This document shows positions 17,733-26,153 of a stretch of 47,647 bases of DNA, in pieces. A program made the translations under genes and the position numbers. The stretch's first letter is position 1; each line of letters starts with the position of its first letter. Source of the DNA: JAICKM01 sp035693165. GTDB lineage: Bacteria; Chloroflexota; Chloroflexia; QHBQ01; JAICKM01. The notes below the pieces were generated by a model. The model saw nothing but the letters and a program-made list of their open reading frames with translations. It ran no database searches and was not told the DNA's origin. The stretch is taken from NCBI GenBank assembly GCA_035693165.1, contig DASSGZ010000071.1, positions 1-47,647 on the forward strand. Direction: 5' to 3'.

Positions 17733-18290
17733 GGCGCAGGTCCGGCCTTGGTCGGCGCGGCCATATCGGCTGCGCTCGTCCGGGGTGAGGGCGCGGATCA
17801 GCAGGGCAGAGAGGTAGCGTATGGTGTCGTGGTAGTCAGTGGGCCTGATGCGCGCCGTTTTGTCGGCACTCGCCGTGACGATGGATTTGCCGTCGGGCGA
17901 AAAGGCAGCCGAGCGTATGCCGCCCGTATGCTCCCCGAGCCGCCGTAGCTCCGCCCCAGTCGCCGTGTCCAGCAGGTGCGCGGTTCGGTCGTCACCGCCG
18001 GCCAAGGACGTACCTGCCGTCGGGCGAGAAGGTGCCGCTGAAACGCGCCTGTGTGCCCTCGAACCGCCACACCGGCTTGCCCGTGCGAGCATCCCACAGG
18101 TTCACCGCGCCGTCGACGCCGGCGCTTGCCATGGTTGTACCCTCCGGCGCCAGCGCGGCATCCTCCACCACGCCGCTATGTGCAGCGAACCCTAGCCGCA
18201 CTGTGCCGCCAGCCAGATCGCGAATCTCCAGCGTATGATCGGTGTTCGCGGCCACCAGTATAGCCGTTGCGCGCGCCTCCGGCCAAAGAA
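17733..18290 (-). pseudogene. Degraded WD40-repeat protein
   Basis: WD40 blades are clear on the minus strand but split between frames. One frame carries DHTLEIRDLAGG, GVDGAVNLWDARTGKPVWRF and FSPDGRYVL. A second frame continues with AGGDDRTAHLLDTATGAELRRL, FSPDGKSIVTASADKTARI and the common C-terminal tail around LTPDERSRYG. Removing one G near 18007 would join them. The 5' part before about 18290 is further scrambled and no start is present. A remnant of a longer WD40 or kinase-WD40 protein, no longer producing a full product. Confidence 0.75.
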
Positions 18291-18423
18291 GAAGGCTGAT
18301 CGGGCAGCAGCGTCCAATCCTGCAAGGCGCCCAGAGTTCGGTCGCCTGACGGCAGCCTCCTGCGGGAGCTTTGTATTTGGCATGGTGCTATATTCAGGTT
18401 ACGGTTGATCCTCATTTTAGTGA

Positions 18424-18452
18424 TTGACATGCGATCAAAATGGGTGTATGCT
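18424..18452 (+). promoter_or_regulatory. Promoter candidate upstream of the hydrogenase operon
   Basis: TTGACA at 18424-18429 and TATGCT at 18447-18452 with 17 bases between, in the most AT-rich part of the gap. It is about 430 bases before the hydrogenase small-subunit start. The 300 bases between here and the structured leader hold no gene I can support. Confidence 0.45.
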
Positions 18453-18756
18453 GGTAAAGCAAACAAGATCATTTGCTTGCACCGGGAAGCACGCACCAGG
18501 TTCGGCAAGGAGGCTTGGACTTTGCGTTCCGTACCAACCAAGCGATGCGCTTCCCCGCGATGCGATCCCTCCCACTGCCAGCCGGCACGCGTTCTACTCC
18601 CAGGCTATTCCAACTGCTGCCGTCGGTGTCTGACTCGCTACCTCCCGGTGATCCAACGGTCTATCCCCTGCCCGGTGATCACCGTTGCCCGCCCAGTCTC
18701 GCACTCCCCACCCGGCGGACTCGGCCTGACGTAACCAGCGCCTCCAGATAGTCACC

Positions 18757-18834
18757 CTCACTCATCCTTAGCGTGCAGGGGTCGTGCCGGCATCCCCGCC
18801 GGAAGCCTTGCTATCCGGACGTTGGATGGGTGAG
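18757..18834 (+). promoter_or_regulatory. Structured 5' leader candidate of the hydrogenase operon
   Basis: An 11-base helix (18757-18767 with 18824-18834, ten Watson-Crick pairs and one G-T) closes a domain holding two smaller stems: GGGG/CCCC near 18778-18797, and CCGGA/TCCGG near 18799-18818. This gives a three-way junction about 50 bases before the GTG start. I do not recognise it as a named riboswitch. Confidence 0.35.
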
Positions 18835-18882
18835 CGCAGGCACCGAAAGGTTGGCCGGTAACGCACGAGAGGAGGAACCGCA

Positions 18883-19953
18883 GTGGCAACCGACAGCGTT
18901 CCCTATGGGCGAGTCACACAGCACACACCGGCGGTCAGCGATGTCCATATCGTATGGATGACGACCGGCTTGAGTTGTGACGGCGACTCGGTCTCCATTA
19001 CCGCGGCTATGCAGCCGAGCCTGGAGGATGTGGTGCTCGGCGCCATACCGGGCCTGCCCAAGGTGCATCTCCACAACCCGGTACTGGCCTATGAGGTCGG
19101 CGACGATTTCATGCAGTTCTGGTACGATGCCGAGGCCGGAAAACTCGATCCGTTCGTCCTGGTCATGGAAGGCTCCATCCCCAACGAGAAGATCAAGAGC
19201 GAGGGCTACTGGGCGGCGATGGGCACGGATAAGGCCACCGGCCAGCCGATCACAACCAACGAGTGGATCGACCGGCTGGCGCCCAAGGCGTTTGCCGTCG
19301 TCTGCGCCGGCACCTGCGCCACCTACGGCGGCATCCACGCCATGGCCGGGAACCCCACCGGGGCCATGGGCATGGCCGACTACCTGGGCTGGGATTGGAA
19401 ATCCACGGCCGGGCTGCCCATCATCAACGTGCCCGGCTGCCCGGTGCAGCCCGATAATTTCATGGAGACGTTGCTCTACCTGCTCTACCAGGCCGCAGGG
19501 CTGGCGCCCATGATCCCGCTGGACGAGGCGTTGCGACCCACCTGGCTGTTCGGCAAGACCGTCCACGAGGGGTGCGACCGCGCGGGCTACTATGAGCAGG
19601 GCGACTTCGCCACGGAGTACGGCTCGCCCAAGTGCCTGGTGAAGATCGGCTGCTGGGGGCCGGTGGTGAACTGCAACGTGCCCAAGCGCGGCTGGATGGC
19701 CGGCATCGGCGGCTGCCCCAACGTCGGCGGCATTTGTATCGGCTGCACCATGCCCGGCTTCCCCGACAAGTTCATGCCCTTCATGGACGAGCCACCGGGC
19801 GCGCGGGTGTCGACCAATGCCATTCGGGTGTACGGAACCGCCATCCGCACGCTGCGTGGATTCACCAATACCACCGTCAATAAAGAGCCGAAATGGCGCC
19901 ACACCGGGTCGAAGTTAACCACCGGCTATCACCCCACCACCTACGGAAAGTAG
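18883..19953 (+). CDS. hhyS: Group 1h-type [NiFe]-hydrogenase small subunit
   Basis: A 356-residue electron-transfer subunit carrying three Fe-S clusters. The N-terminal proximal-cluster motif reads GLSCDGDS: C32 is kept, but the usual second cysteine of CxxC is D35, a hallmark of the oxygen-tolerant actinobacterial-type (group 1h) enzymes, whose proximal 4Fe-4S cluster has three Cys and one Asp. Further ligands are in CAGTCATYGG (C141, C145) and VPGCPVQP (C186). Medial and distal cluster cysteines lie in HEGCDRAGYY, KIGCWGPVVNCN and GICIGCTMPGFPD. No Tat signal or C-terminal anchor is present, as in this group. The GTG start follows GAGAGGAGG. First gene of a long operon for H2 oxidation at low concentrations. 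Confidence 0.93.
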   Translation: MATDSVPYGRVTQHTPAVSDVHIVWMTTGLSCDGDSVSITAAMQPSLEDVVLGAIPGLPKVHLHNPVLAYEVGDDFMQFWYDAEAGKLDPFVLVMEGSIPNEKIKSEGYWAAMGTDKATGQPITTNEWIDRLAPKAFAVVCAGTCATYGGIHAMAGNPTGAMGMADYLGWDWKSTAGLPIINVPGCPVQPDNFMETLLYLLYQAAGLAPMIPLDEALRPTWLFGKTVHEGCDRAGYYEQGDFATEYGSPKCLVKIGCWGPVVNCNVPKRGWMAGIGGCPNVGGICIGCTMPGFPDKFMPFMDEPPGARVSTNAIRVYGTAIRTLRGFTNTTVNKEPKWRHTGSKLTTGYHPTTYGK

Positions 19954-19972
19954 CAGGGAGAGGAGCAGCACC

Positions 19973-21781
19973 ATGGCCGTCAGCACCCATCCCATGCGGG
20001 CCGAGCAAACCCAGACGCCCAATCTGGTTGAAATGTCATGGGACCCGATCACCCGGATCGTCGGCAGCCTGGGCATCTACACCAAGATCGACTTCGCCAA
20101 CCGCCAGGTCGCCGAATGCCACAGCACCTCGTCCATCTTCCGCGGCTACAGCATTTTCATGAAGGGCAAAGACCCGCGCGACGCGCACTTTATCACCAGC
20201 CGCATCTGCGGCATCTGCGGCGATAATCACGCCACCTGCGCGTGCTATGCCCAGAATATGGCCTTCGGCGTCAAGCCGCCCAACCTGGGCGAGTGGATTG
20301 TCAATCTCGGCGAGGCCGCCGAGTATATGTTCGACCATAACATCTTCCAGGACAACCTGGTGGGCGTGGACTTCTGCGAGCAAATGGTCAAGGAGACCAA
20401 CCCCAGCGTCTGGGAAAAGGCGCAAGTGACGCCCGCGCCGCATGCCGCCGACCACGGCTACAAGACCATCGCCGAGATCATGACCGCGCTCAACCCGTTC
20501 ACGGGCGAGTTCTACCGTGAAACCTTGCAGATGAGCCGCATGACCCGCGAGATGTTCTGCCTCATGGAAGGGCGCCACGTCCACCCCTCAACCCTCTATC
20601 CGGGTGGCGTCGGCACCGTGCCCACCGTGCAGCTATTCACCGACTACCTGGTGCGGCTAATGAAGTATGTCGAGTTCATGAAGAAGGTGGTGCCGCTGCA
20701 CGACGACCTGTTCGACTTCTTCTACGAGGCGCTGCCCGGCTACGAGCACGTCGGCGAGCGGCGCATCTTGCTCGGCTGCTGGGGCTCGTTCCAGGATCCC
20801 AACGTCTGCGACTATAACTATAAGACGATGGACAAGTGGGGCAAGGCCATGTTCGTCACCCCCGGCGTCGTCGTGGACGGCCAGTTGGTTACGAACAACC
20901 TGGTGGACATCAACCTGAATATCCGCATCCTGCTGGGCAGCTCTTATTATGACGATTGGGCCAACCAGGAGACGTTCGTCCAGACGGACCCGCTGGGTAA
21001 TCCGGTAGACCAGCGCCACCCCTGGAACCAGACGACGATCCCGCGCCCGCAGAAGCGCGACTTCTCCGACAACTATAGCTGGGTCATGTCGCCGCGCTGG
21101 TACGACCAGCGCACGGGCGACCACCTGGCCCTCGACACGGGCGGCGGTCCCATCGCCCGCTTCTGGGCGACGGCGCTGGCCGGGCTGGTCGATATCGGCT
21201 ATATCAAAGCGACCGGCCACAGCGTGAAGATCTACCTGCCGAAGACGGCCATGAAGCCGGAGGTCGAGTTCGAGTGGCATATTCCGAAGTGGAGCAACGC
21301 CATCGAGCGCGACCGGGCGCGGACCTACTTCCAGGCGTATGCCGCCGCCGCAGCCCTCTACTTCGTGGAGCAGGCGCTGGCCGAGCTACGCGCCGGGCAC
21401 ACCGCCGTCTGGTCGGACTTCAAGGTGCCGGACGATGCCATCGGCTGTGGCTTCCACGAGGCGGTGCGCGGCGTGCTCTCGCACCATGTCGTGATCCGCG
21501 ACGGCAAGATCGCCAACTATCACCCGTATCCGCCCACGCCGTGGAACGCCAACCCGCGCGATATCTACGGCACCCCCGGCCCCTACGAAGATGCCGTGCA
21601 GAACACGCCCATCTTCGAGGAGAACGGCCCGGACAACTTCAAGGGCATCGACATCATGCGCGCGGTGCGCAGCTTCGATCCCTGCCTGCCGTGCGGCGTT
21701 CACATGTACCTGGGCGACGGCAAGGTGCTCCAGATGCAGCACTCGCCGATGTTCGGGCATCAGCCGGGCGCCACGCCCTAG
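19973..21781 (+). CDS. hhyL: Group 1h-type [NiFe]-hydrogenase large (catalytic) subunit
   Basis: A 602-residue subunit holding the Ni-Fe(CN)2CO centre. The N-terminal motif is SRICGICGDNH (C79, C82, H86). The C-terminal motif is DPCLPCGVH (C571, C574, H577), followed by a 25-residue extension that the maturation endopeptidase at 25632 should remove after H577. Length and the motif pair fit group 1h. The gene is 19 bases after the small subunit with GGGAGAGGAG before ATG. With its partner it splits H2 and passes electrons to the respiratory chain. hypD/E/F, needed for cofactor assembly, are not in this window. Confidence 0.95.
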   Translation: MAVSTHPMRAEQTQTPNLVEMSWDPITRIVGSLGIYTKIDFANRQVAECHSTSSIFRGYSIFMKGKDPRDAHFITSRICGICGDNHATCACYAQNMAFGVKPPNLGEWIVNLGEAAEYMFDHNIFQDNLVGVDFCEQMVKETNPSVWEKAQVTPAPHAADHGYKTIAEIMTALNPFTGEFYRETLQMSRMTREMFCLMEGRHVHPSTLYPGGVGTVPTVQLFTDYLVRLMKYVEFMKKVVPLHDDLFDFFYEALPGYEHVGERRILLGCWGSFQDPNVCDYNYKTMDKWGKAMFVTPGVVVDGQLVTNNLVDINLNIRILLGSSYYDDWANQETFVQTDPLGNPVDQRHPWNQTTIPRPQKRDFSDNYSWVMSPRWYDQRTGDHLALDTGGGPIARFWATALAGLVDIGYIKATGHSVKIYLPKTAMKPEVEFEWHIPKWSNAIERDRARTYFQAYAAAAALYFVEQALAELRAGHTAVWSDFKVPDDAIGCGFHEAVRGVLSHHVVIRDGKIANYHPYPPTPWNANPRDIYGTPGPYEDAVQNTPIFEENGPDNFKGIDIMRAVRSFDPCLPCGVHMYLGDGKVLQMQHSPMFGHQPGATP

Positions 21782-21798
21782 TAAGCGGCCCACAGAAC

Positions 21799-21872
21799 GG
21801 GCGGTGTAGGGCCGTAGCAACCGGTCCCGCCGCCCGACGCGATGTAGGGGCCGGTTTCAAACCGGCTCTATC
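21799..21872. repeat. GTAGGGGCCGGTTT palindromic repeats between hydrogenase genes
   Basis: A clear copy at 21844-21870 pairs GGCCGGTTT with AAACCGGCT across a short centre. A more degraded one lies at 21799-21835 (GGGCGG...CCGCCC with GTAGGGCCG inside). They resemble the copies at 3367 and 7400. Their position inside an operon means they would be transcribed. Confidence 0.55.
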
Positions 21873-21970
21873 GCCCAGGGAATAGTGATCCAGGCTGCAC
21901 CAATACGGCCTGCGGTCGCCCCTTCCCTGACCTTGTTGGACTCCGCACCAGGAAAGGAACAGGCGCCGCG

Positions 21971-22861
21971 ATGATGCTAGAGCAAGAGCTACAGCAACGA
22001 ATCGAGCGCATCGAGGGGCTGGTGCAGGCCATCGAGGCCTGGCCGGACCCCGCCGCCCGCAGCGGCGCGACGGAATTGCTCCAGGCCACCCTGGACCTCC
22101 ACGGCGCCGGGTTGGAGCGCATGTTGGATCTCGCCTGGGAAGCGGGCCCGGCCGGGCAGGCGCTCATCGAGCAGTTCGCGCAAGATCCGCTGGTGGGGCG
22201 GCTGTTGCTGCTGCATGGCCTCCATCCGCTGGACCTGGAGACGCGCGTGACGCAAGCCCTGGACAAGGTGCGCCCCTATCTCGCGTCGCACGGCGGCAAC
22301 GTCGAAATGCTCGGCGTGGACGAGGGCCGGGTGCATCTGCGCCTGCAAGGCAGTTGCCACGGCTGCCCCTCGTCGGCCATGACGTTGCAACTGGCGATCG
22401 AGGAGGTGTTGCAGGAGTTCGCCCCGGACATGGCCGGGCTGGTGGTCGAAGGCGTGGTGGAAGCAAAACCGGCCCCGGCGGCGGGCTTCATCCCGCTGGC
22501 CCAGGTGGGCGGCTCCGCCCGGCGGCCCGCGGCCCCCGGCCCGCACTGGGAGCCGGTCGCTGATCTGAGCGGCCTCGCGGTCGACGCCGTGCGTGCGCTC
22601 GACGTGGCCGGTGTCCCGGTCTGCTTCTGCCGGGTGGGCGGCCAGTTCTACGCCTATGGCGCCACCTGCCCCGCCTGCAACCAGACGCTCGCGAACGCGC
22701 GCCTGGCGGGCGCCGTGCTGACCTGCGCCGGGTGCGGCAACGGGTACGATGCCCTGCGCGCCGGGCGTGGCGTGGATCGCCCGGATCTGCACCTGGAACC
22801 GATCCCCCTGCTCACCGAACAGGGCCGGGTCAAGGTGGCTATCCCGGCCCTCGCGCGCTAA
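21971..22861 (+). CDS. NifU-C-domain / Rieske-like Fe-S protein of the hydrogenase operon
   Basis: A 296-residue protein with three parts: a helical N-terminus of about 90 residues, a NifU C-terminal-type domain (residues about 94-160, with C129 and C132 in GSCHGCPSS), and a C-terminal Rieske-fold domain (about residues 192-290). In the last, the usual CxH...CxxH ligands are replaced by CPAC (C233, C236) and CAGC (C252, C255), giving four cysteines. Proteins of this layout recur in group 1h hydrogenase operons and are thought to relay electrons or assist cluster assembly; the role is not proven. It starts with ATGATG after AAGGAA and is 190 bases after hhyL. Confidence 0.85.
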   Translation: MMLEQELQQRIERIEGLVQAIEAWPDPAARSGATELLQATLDLHGAGLERMLDLAWEAGPAGQALIEQFAQDPLVGRLLLLHGLHPLDLETRVTQALDKVRPYLASHGGNVEMLGVDEGRVHLRLQGSCHGCPSSAMTLQLAIEEVLQEFAPDMAGLVVEGVVEAKPAPAAGFIPLAQVGGSARRPAAPGPHWEPVADLSGLAVDAVRALDVAGVPVCFCRVGGQFYAYGATCPACNQTLANARLAGAVLTCAGCGNGYDALRAGRGVDRPDLHLEPIPLLTEQGRVKVAIPALAR

Positions 22862-22874
22862 CGCAGGAGATACG

Positions 22875-23546
22875 ATGAGCCAGAACCCGACCCCGCCGAA
22901 CCAGGAGCCGGACGTTTTCGGCACCCTGCGCCGGTTTGTGCGCCCGCGCAAGCCCGCGGAACAGTGCGATCTCTGCTCGGTCGAACTGGGCCCCGACCAC
23001 AGCCACCTGTTCGAGCCTGCCACCCGGCAGTTGCTCTGCGCCTGCGATGCTTGTGCGCTCCTGTTCAGCGCGCAGGCCGACACGCGCTACCGGCGCGTGC
23101 CCCGGCGCCTGCGCGCCCTCGCCGATTTCAGGCTCACCGATGCGCAGTGGGATGCCCTGCTGATCCCGGTGGGCATGGCGTTTTTCTCCTACAACAGCGT
23201 CGAGCAGCGCATGATGGCGCTCTATCCCAGCCCGGCGGGCGCGACGGAATCGCTGCTCCCTCTCGAAGCGTGGACCGAGATCGCCACGGATAACCCCACG
23301 CTCGCCGATATGGCGCCCGATGTCGAGGCGCTACTGGTCAACCGGGTACGCGGGCGGCGCGAATACTACCTGGTGCCCATCAACAAATATTACCGGCTGG
23401 TGGGGCTAATGCGCATGGGCTGGCGCGGCCTGTCGGGCGGCCCCGATGTCTGGCGCGAGATCGACGCCTTCTTCGCACAGTTGCAGCGACGTTGCGGCGG
23501 GCCGGTGGCGCCGAATCCCGCGGCGCAGGGCGAAGCCCATGCCTGA
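22875..23546 (+). CDS. Hydrogenase-operon conserved protein, DUF5947-like
   Basis: A 223-residue soluble protein of unknown function. Near the N-terminus it has CDLCSVEL and, 30 residues later, CACDAC, a possible four-cysteine metal site. The rest is a mixed fold with conserved aromatic motifs IPVGMAFF and YYLVPINKYYRLVGLMR. The family is known to me mainly from group 1h hydrogenase operons (named DUF5947 from memory). GGAGA seven bases before ATG 22875 sets the start. It lies 13 bases after the NifU/Rieske gene and its end overlaps the next gene by eight bases. Confidence 0.75.
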   Translation: MSQNPTPPNQEPDVFGTLRRFVRPRKPAEQCDLCSVELGPDHSHLFEPATRQLLCACDACALLFSAQADTRYRRVPRRLRALADFRLTDAQWDALLIPVGMAFFSYNSVEQRMMALYPSPAGATESLLPLEAWTEIATDNPTLADMAPDVEALLVNRVRGRREYYLVPINKYYRLVGLMRMGWRGLSGGPDVWREIDAFFAQLQRRCGGPVAPNPAAQGEAHA

Positions 23547-24198
23547 CCTGAGTTTTACCGTGCTGGGCGCGGAGCCGGTGCCTTACGCGGCGGCGCCGGT
23601 GCTGGCGTTCAAGCTGCGCATCGCCAATGCGCCCGCCGATGAGCCGATCCGCGCTGTCACGTTGCAGGCACAGGTGCGCATCGAACCGCTGCGCCGGCGC
23701 TATGCGGTCGCCGACCAGGAAGGATTGAGCGATCTGTTCGGCGAGCCGGAGCGCTGGAGCCAGACCATGCATACCCTGCTCTGGACACACACCAGCGCCG
23801 GGGTGCCTGCGTTCACCGGGAGCACGGAGATCGATCTGCCCGTGCCCTGTACCTACGATTTCAACGTCGCCGTCGCCAAGTATTTCTATGCGTTGGAAGG
23901 CGGCGACGTGTCCCTGCTGCTGCTCTTCAGCGGCACGATATTCTATGAGACCGTCGCGGGGGCCTTGCAGATCGCCCAGATCCCCTGGGAGAAGGAAGCC
24001 GGCTTCCGCCTGCCCGTCGCCACTTGGAAAAAGCTGATGGACCTGTATTATCCCAACAGCGCGTGGCTCAACCTGCACCAGGACGTGTTCGACCGCCTGT
24101 ATCGCTACAAGATGCGGCGCGGCCTGCCCACCTGGGAGCAGGCGCTGGAGAGTTTGTTGCCGGCGGACGAAGAGGAGCGCAGTGATGCAGGCTGCTAG
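23539..24198 (+). CDS. Hydrogenase-operon conserved protein, DUF6084-like
   Basis: A 219-residue protein of unknown function. It is rich in beta-strand-like segments in its first half (SFTVLGAEPVPYAAAPVLAFKLRI, TLQAQVRIEP), followed by VPCTYDFNVAVAKYFYALEGG and a C-terminal helix pair with WLNLHQDVFDRLYRYK. It has no cluster motif and no membrane helix. It overlaps the preceding gene by eight bases and the following by 14-17 bases, so expression is coupled. The family is tied to [NiFe]-hydrogenase loci (DUF6084 from memory). Confidence 0.75.
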   Translation: MPDLSFTVLGAEPVPYAAAPVLAFKLRIANAPADEPIRAVTLQAQVRIEPLRRRYAVADQEGLSDLFGEPERWSQTMHTLLWTHTSAGVPAFTGSTEIDLPVPCTYDFNVAVAKYFYALEGGDVSLLLLFSGTIFYETVAGALQIAQIPWEKEAGFRLPVATWKKLMDLYYPNSAWLNLHQDVFDRLYRYKMRRGLPTWEQALESLLPADEEERSDAGC

Positions 24199-25324
24199 TG
24201 AGAGTCCAGGTGGGCCGGATCACGCTCACGCGCCGAGCCGGAGCCGCGAACTCGCCGAGAAGATCGCCAACGCCGTCCTCTACGAGGGCTACATCCTCTA
24301 TCCCTACCGCCCGTCGTCGGTGAAGAACCGCCAGCGGTGGACGTTCGGCGGGATCTATCCCGCCGCCTATAGCCGGGGCGCGGGCGGCGCCGACGCCTGC
24401 GCGATGCAGACCGAGTGCCTGGTCGAGGCCGGCGAGGGCACGCGGATCGACGTGCGCGTGCGCTTCCTGCACATACAAGACCGGGTGGTCGGGGCATTGG
24501 ACCCACCGCTGCCCGACCTGCCCGCCACTGGCACGCCCGATTATCGCCCCGTCCCGGCGCTGCAGATGGGCGACAGGGTGCTGCGCGCCTGGCAGGAAGC
24601 GGTCGAGCGGGAGATCGCCGCGCCGGATCTGAACGTGGCGGATCTCCTGGCCTGCCCGCACGAGCAAGCCTTCGCCTTCCCGGCCACGGGGCAGATCGAG
24701 GCGGTGCGCGATTCTGTCGGGCCGGTCCTCGCCGTGATCCGGCGCGAGCAGCGGGCGCTGGCCGGCATGGTCACGGTCGCCGCCACGCGCACCGACGCCG
24801 GACCGGTCAAGCTCGCGGTGCGCGTCGAGAACCGGACGCCCTGGCGCGCGCCGGATGTGCCGCCGCCCAGCGGTAGCTTCGGCTGGGAGCGCGAGGACGC
24901 AGTCTTACAAGCCTTCGTGTCTACACATACGCTGCTGGAGGTGCGCGACGGCGCGTTTATTTCGCTGATCGATCCCCCGGCGGAATATCAGGCCGCGGCT
25001 GCTGTCTGCAGCAACGTGGGCACCTGGCCAGTGCTGGCGGGTGAAGCCGGAGCGCGGGATCTGCTGCTGTCGTCGCCGATCATCCTGTACGACTACCCGG
25101 AGGTCGCCCCGGAGAGTCCCGGCGACCTGTTCGATGGCACGGAGATCGACGAGATCCTGACGTTGCGCATCCTGACCATGACCGACGCCGAAAAACAGGA
25201 GATGCGCCAGAGCGACCCGCGCGGGCGCACCCTGCTCGACCGCACCGAGACGCTGCCGGCGGAACAACTCATGAAGCTGCACGGCACGTTGCGCAGCATC
25301 CGGCCGCTGGAGGGCGGGCCATGA
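24185..25324 (+). CDS. Hydrogenase-operon conserved protein of unknown function
   Basis: A 379-residue soluble protein I cannot assign. Conserved-looking blocks are LAEKIANAVLYEGYILYPYR, TFGGIYPAAYSR, MQTECLVE, and the acidic C-terminal LFDGTEIDEILTLRILTMT, then DPRGRTLLDR. The start may be ATG 24185 (seven bases after GAGGAG) or the preceding GTG 24182. It overlaps its neighbours at both ends. Proteins of this size and layout recur beside group 1h hydrogenases and may act in cluster or cofactor assembly; no catalytic motif supports a reaction. Confidence 0.75.
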   Translation: MQAASESPGGPDHAHAPSRSRELAEKIANAVLYEGYILYPYRPSSVKNRQRWTFGGIYPAAYSRGAGGADACAMQTECLVEAGEGTRIDVRVRFLHIQDRVVGALDPPLPDLPATGTPDYRPVPALQMGDRVLRAWQEAVEREIAAPDLNVADLLACPHEQAFAFPATGQIEAVRDSVGPVLAVIRREQRALAGMVTVAATRTDAGPVKLAVRVENRTPWRAPDVPPPSGSFGWEREDAVLQAFVSTHTLLEVRDGAFISLIDPPAEYQAAAAVCSNVGTWPVLAGEAGARDLLLSSPIILYDYPEVAPESPGDLFDGTEIDEILTLRILTMTDAEKQEMRQSDPRGRTLLDRTETLPAEQLMKLHGTLRSIRPLEGGP

Positions 25325-25635
25325 ACGAGTGGGAGAGCCTGACCGAGAATACGCGCCTGGAACTGATCCGGGTGGGCACGGCGGTGTTCCGGCCCGGCGA
25401 TCGCGTGCGGCTGCGCCCGGCGCGCCCCGCCGATGCGTTCGATCTGCTGCTGGCCGGGCGCATTGCCACCATCGAAGCGATTGAGCAGGACTACGAGAAC
25501 CGCGTTTACCTGGCCGTGACCGTGGACGACGATCCGGGGCGCGACCTGGGCCTGGAGCGCAAGATCGCGCATCGCTTCTTCTACGCGCCCGATGAAGTCG
25601 AGCCAGTGGACGGGCCCGCGGAGGACGGGCCATGA
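25321..25635 (+). CDS. Small conserved hydrogenase-operon protein
   Basis: A 104-residue hydrophilic protein of unknown function. It has a central beta-rich part (VFRPGDRVRLRP, ENRVYLAVTVDDDPG) and ends FFYAPDEVEP. The VFRPGDRVRLRP segment resembles an SH3-like KOW barrel. The start overlaps the previous stop as ATGA, and its end overlaps the protease gene by four bases. The family sits in the same position in other hydrogenase loci as far as I recall. Confidence 0.7.
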   Translation: MNEWESLTENTRLELIRVGTAVFRPGDRVRLRPARPADAFDLLLAGRIATIEAIEQDYENRVYLAVTVDDDPGRDLGLERKIAHRFFYAPDEVEPVDGPAEDGP

Positions 25636-26153
25636 ACCCGCCCCCGCGCGTGCTCATTGCCGGCATCGGCAACATCTTCCTGGGCGACGACGCTTTCGGC
25701 GTCGAGGTGGCTCAACGCCTGCTGCGGCGGCCCTGGCCGGAGGAGGTGCGCGTGGTCGATTTCGGGATCCGCGGCTTCGACCTGGCCTATGCCATTCTCG
25801 ACGGCCCGGCCCTGACCATCCTGGTGGACGCCACCCCGCGCGGCGGCGCGCCGGGCACGTTGTATGTGATCGAACCCGATCTCGACACGGCCACCGGCCA
25901 GGCCGGACCGGGTATCGACTCGCACAGCATGGACCCGGTGAAGGTGCTGCAACTGGTCCATATGTTCGGGGGCCGCCCGGAGCAAATGCTGGTGGTGGGC
26001 TGCGAACCGGCCACGTTCGGCCCGGAGGGCGAAGGGCAGATGGGCTTCAGCGCGCCGGTGGCGGCGGCCCTGGACGGCGCCGTGCGGCTGGTCGAGACGC
26101 TGGCGGGCGAGTTCATCGCATCCGGGCGGGTGGCGGGGGTGGCCGATGCATGA
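25632..26153 (+). CDS. hupD: [NiFe]-hydrogenase maturation endopeptidase (HyaD/HupD/HybD family)
   Basis: A 173-residue nickel-sensing protease that removes the C-terminal peptide of the large subunit once nickel is in place. The family start is LIAGIGNIFLGDDAFGVEV. Likely nickel ligands are D20, D66 (LVDATPRG) and H98 (DSHSMDPV), at positions equivalent to E16, D62 and H93 of E. coli HybD. The target is the 25-residue tail of hhyL. It overlaps both neighbours (4 and 8 bases). The name is used loosely; hyaD or hybD would be equally apt. Confidence 0.9.
   Translation: MNPPPRVLIAGIGNIFLGDDAFGVEVAQRLLRRPWPEEVRVVDFGIRGFDLAYAILDGPALTILVDATPRGGAPGTLYVIEPDLDTATGQAGPGIDSHSMDPVKVLQLVHMFGGRPEQMLVVGCEPATFGPEGEGQMGFSAPVAAALDGAVRLVETLAGEFIASGRVAGVADA

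Noticed and set aside
18405..18751. Frames upstream of the hydrogenase
   Set aside because: They are Cys/Pro/Arg-rich, without RBS or similarity, and overlap each other; treated as non-coding leader.
18757..18882. Cobalamin or nickel/cobalt riboswitch
   Set aside because: The helices are real, but I could not identify the conserved core of any named class, so it is only reported as a structured leader.
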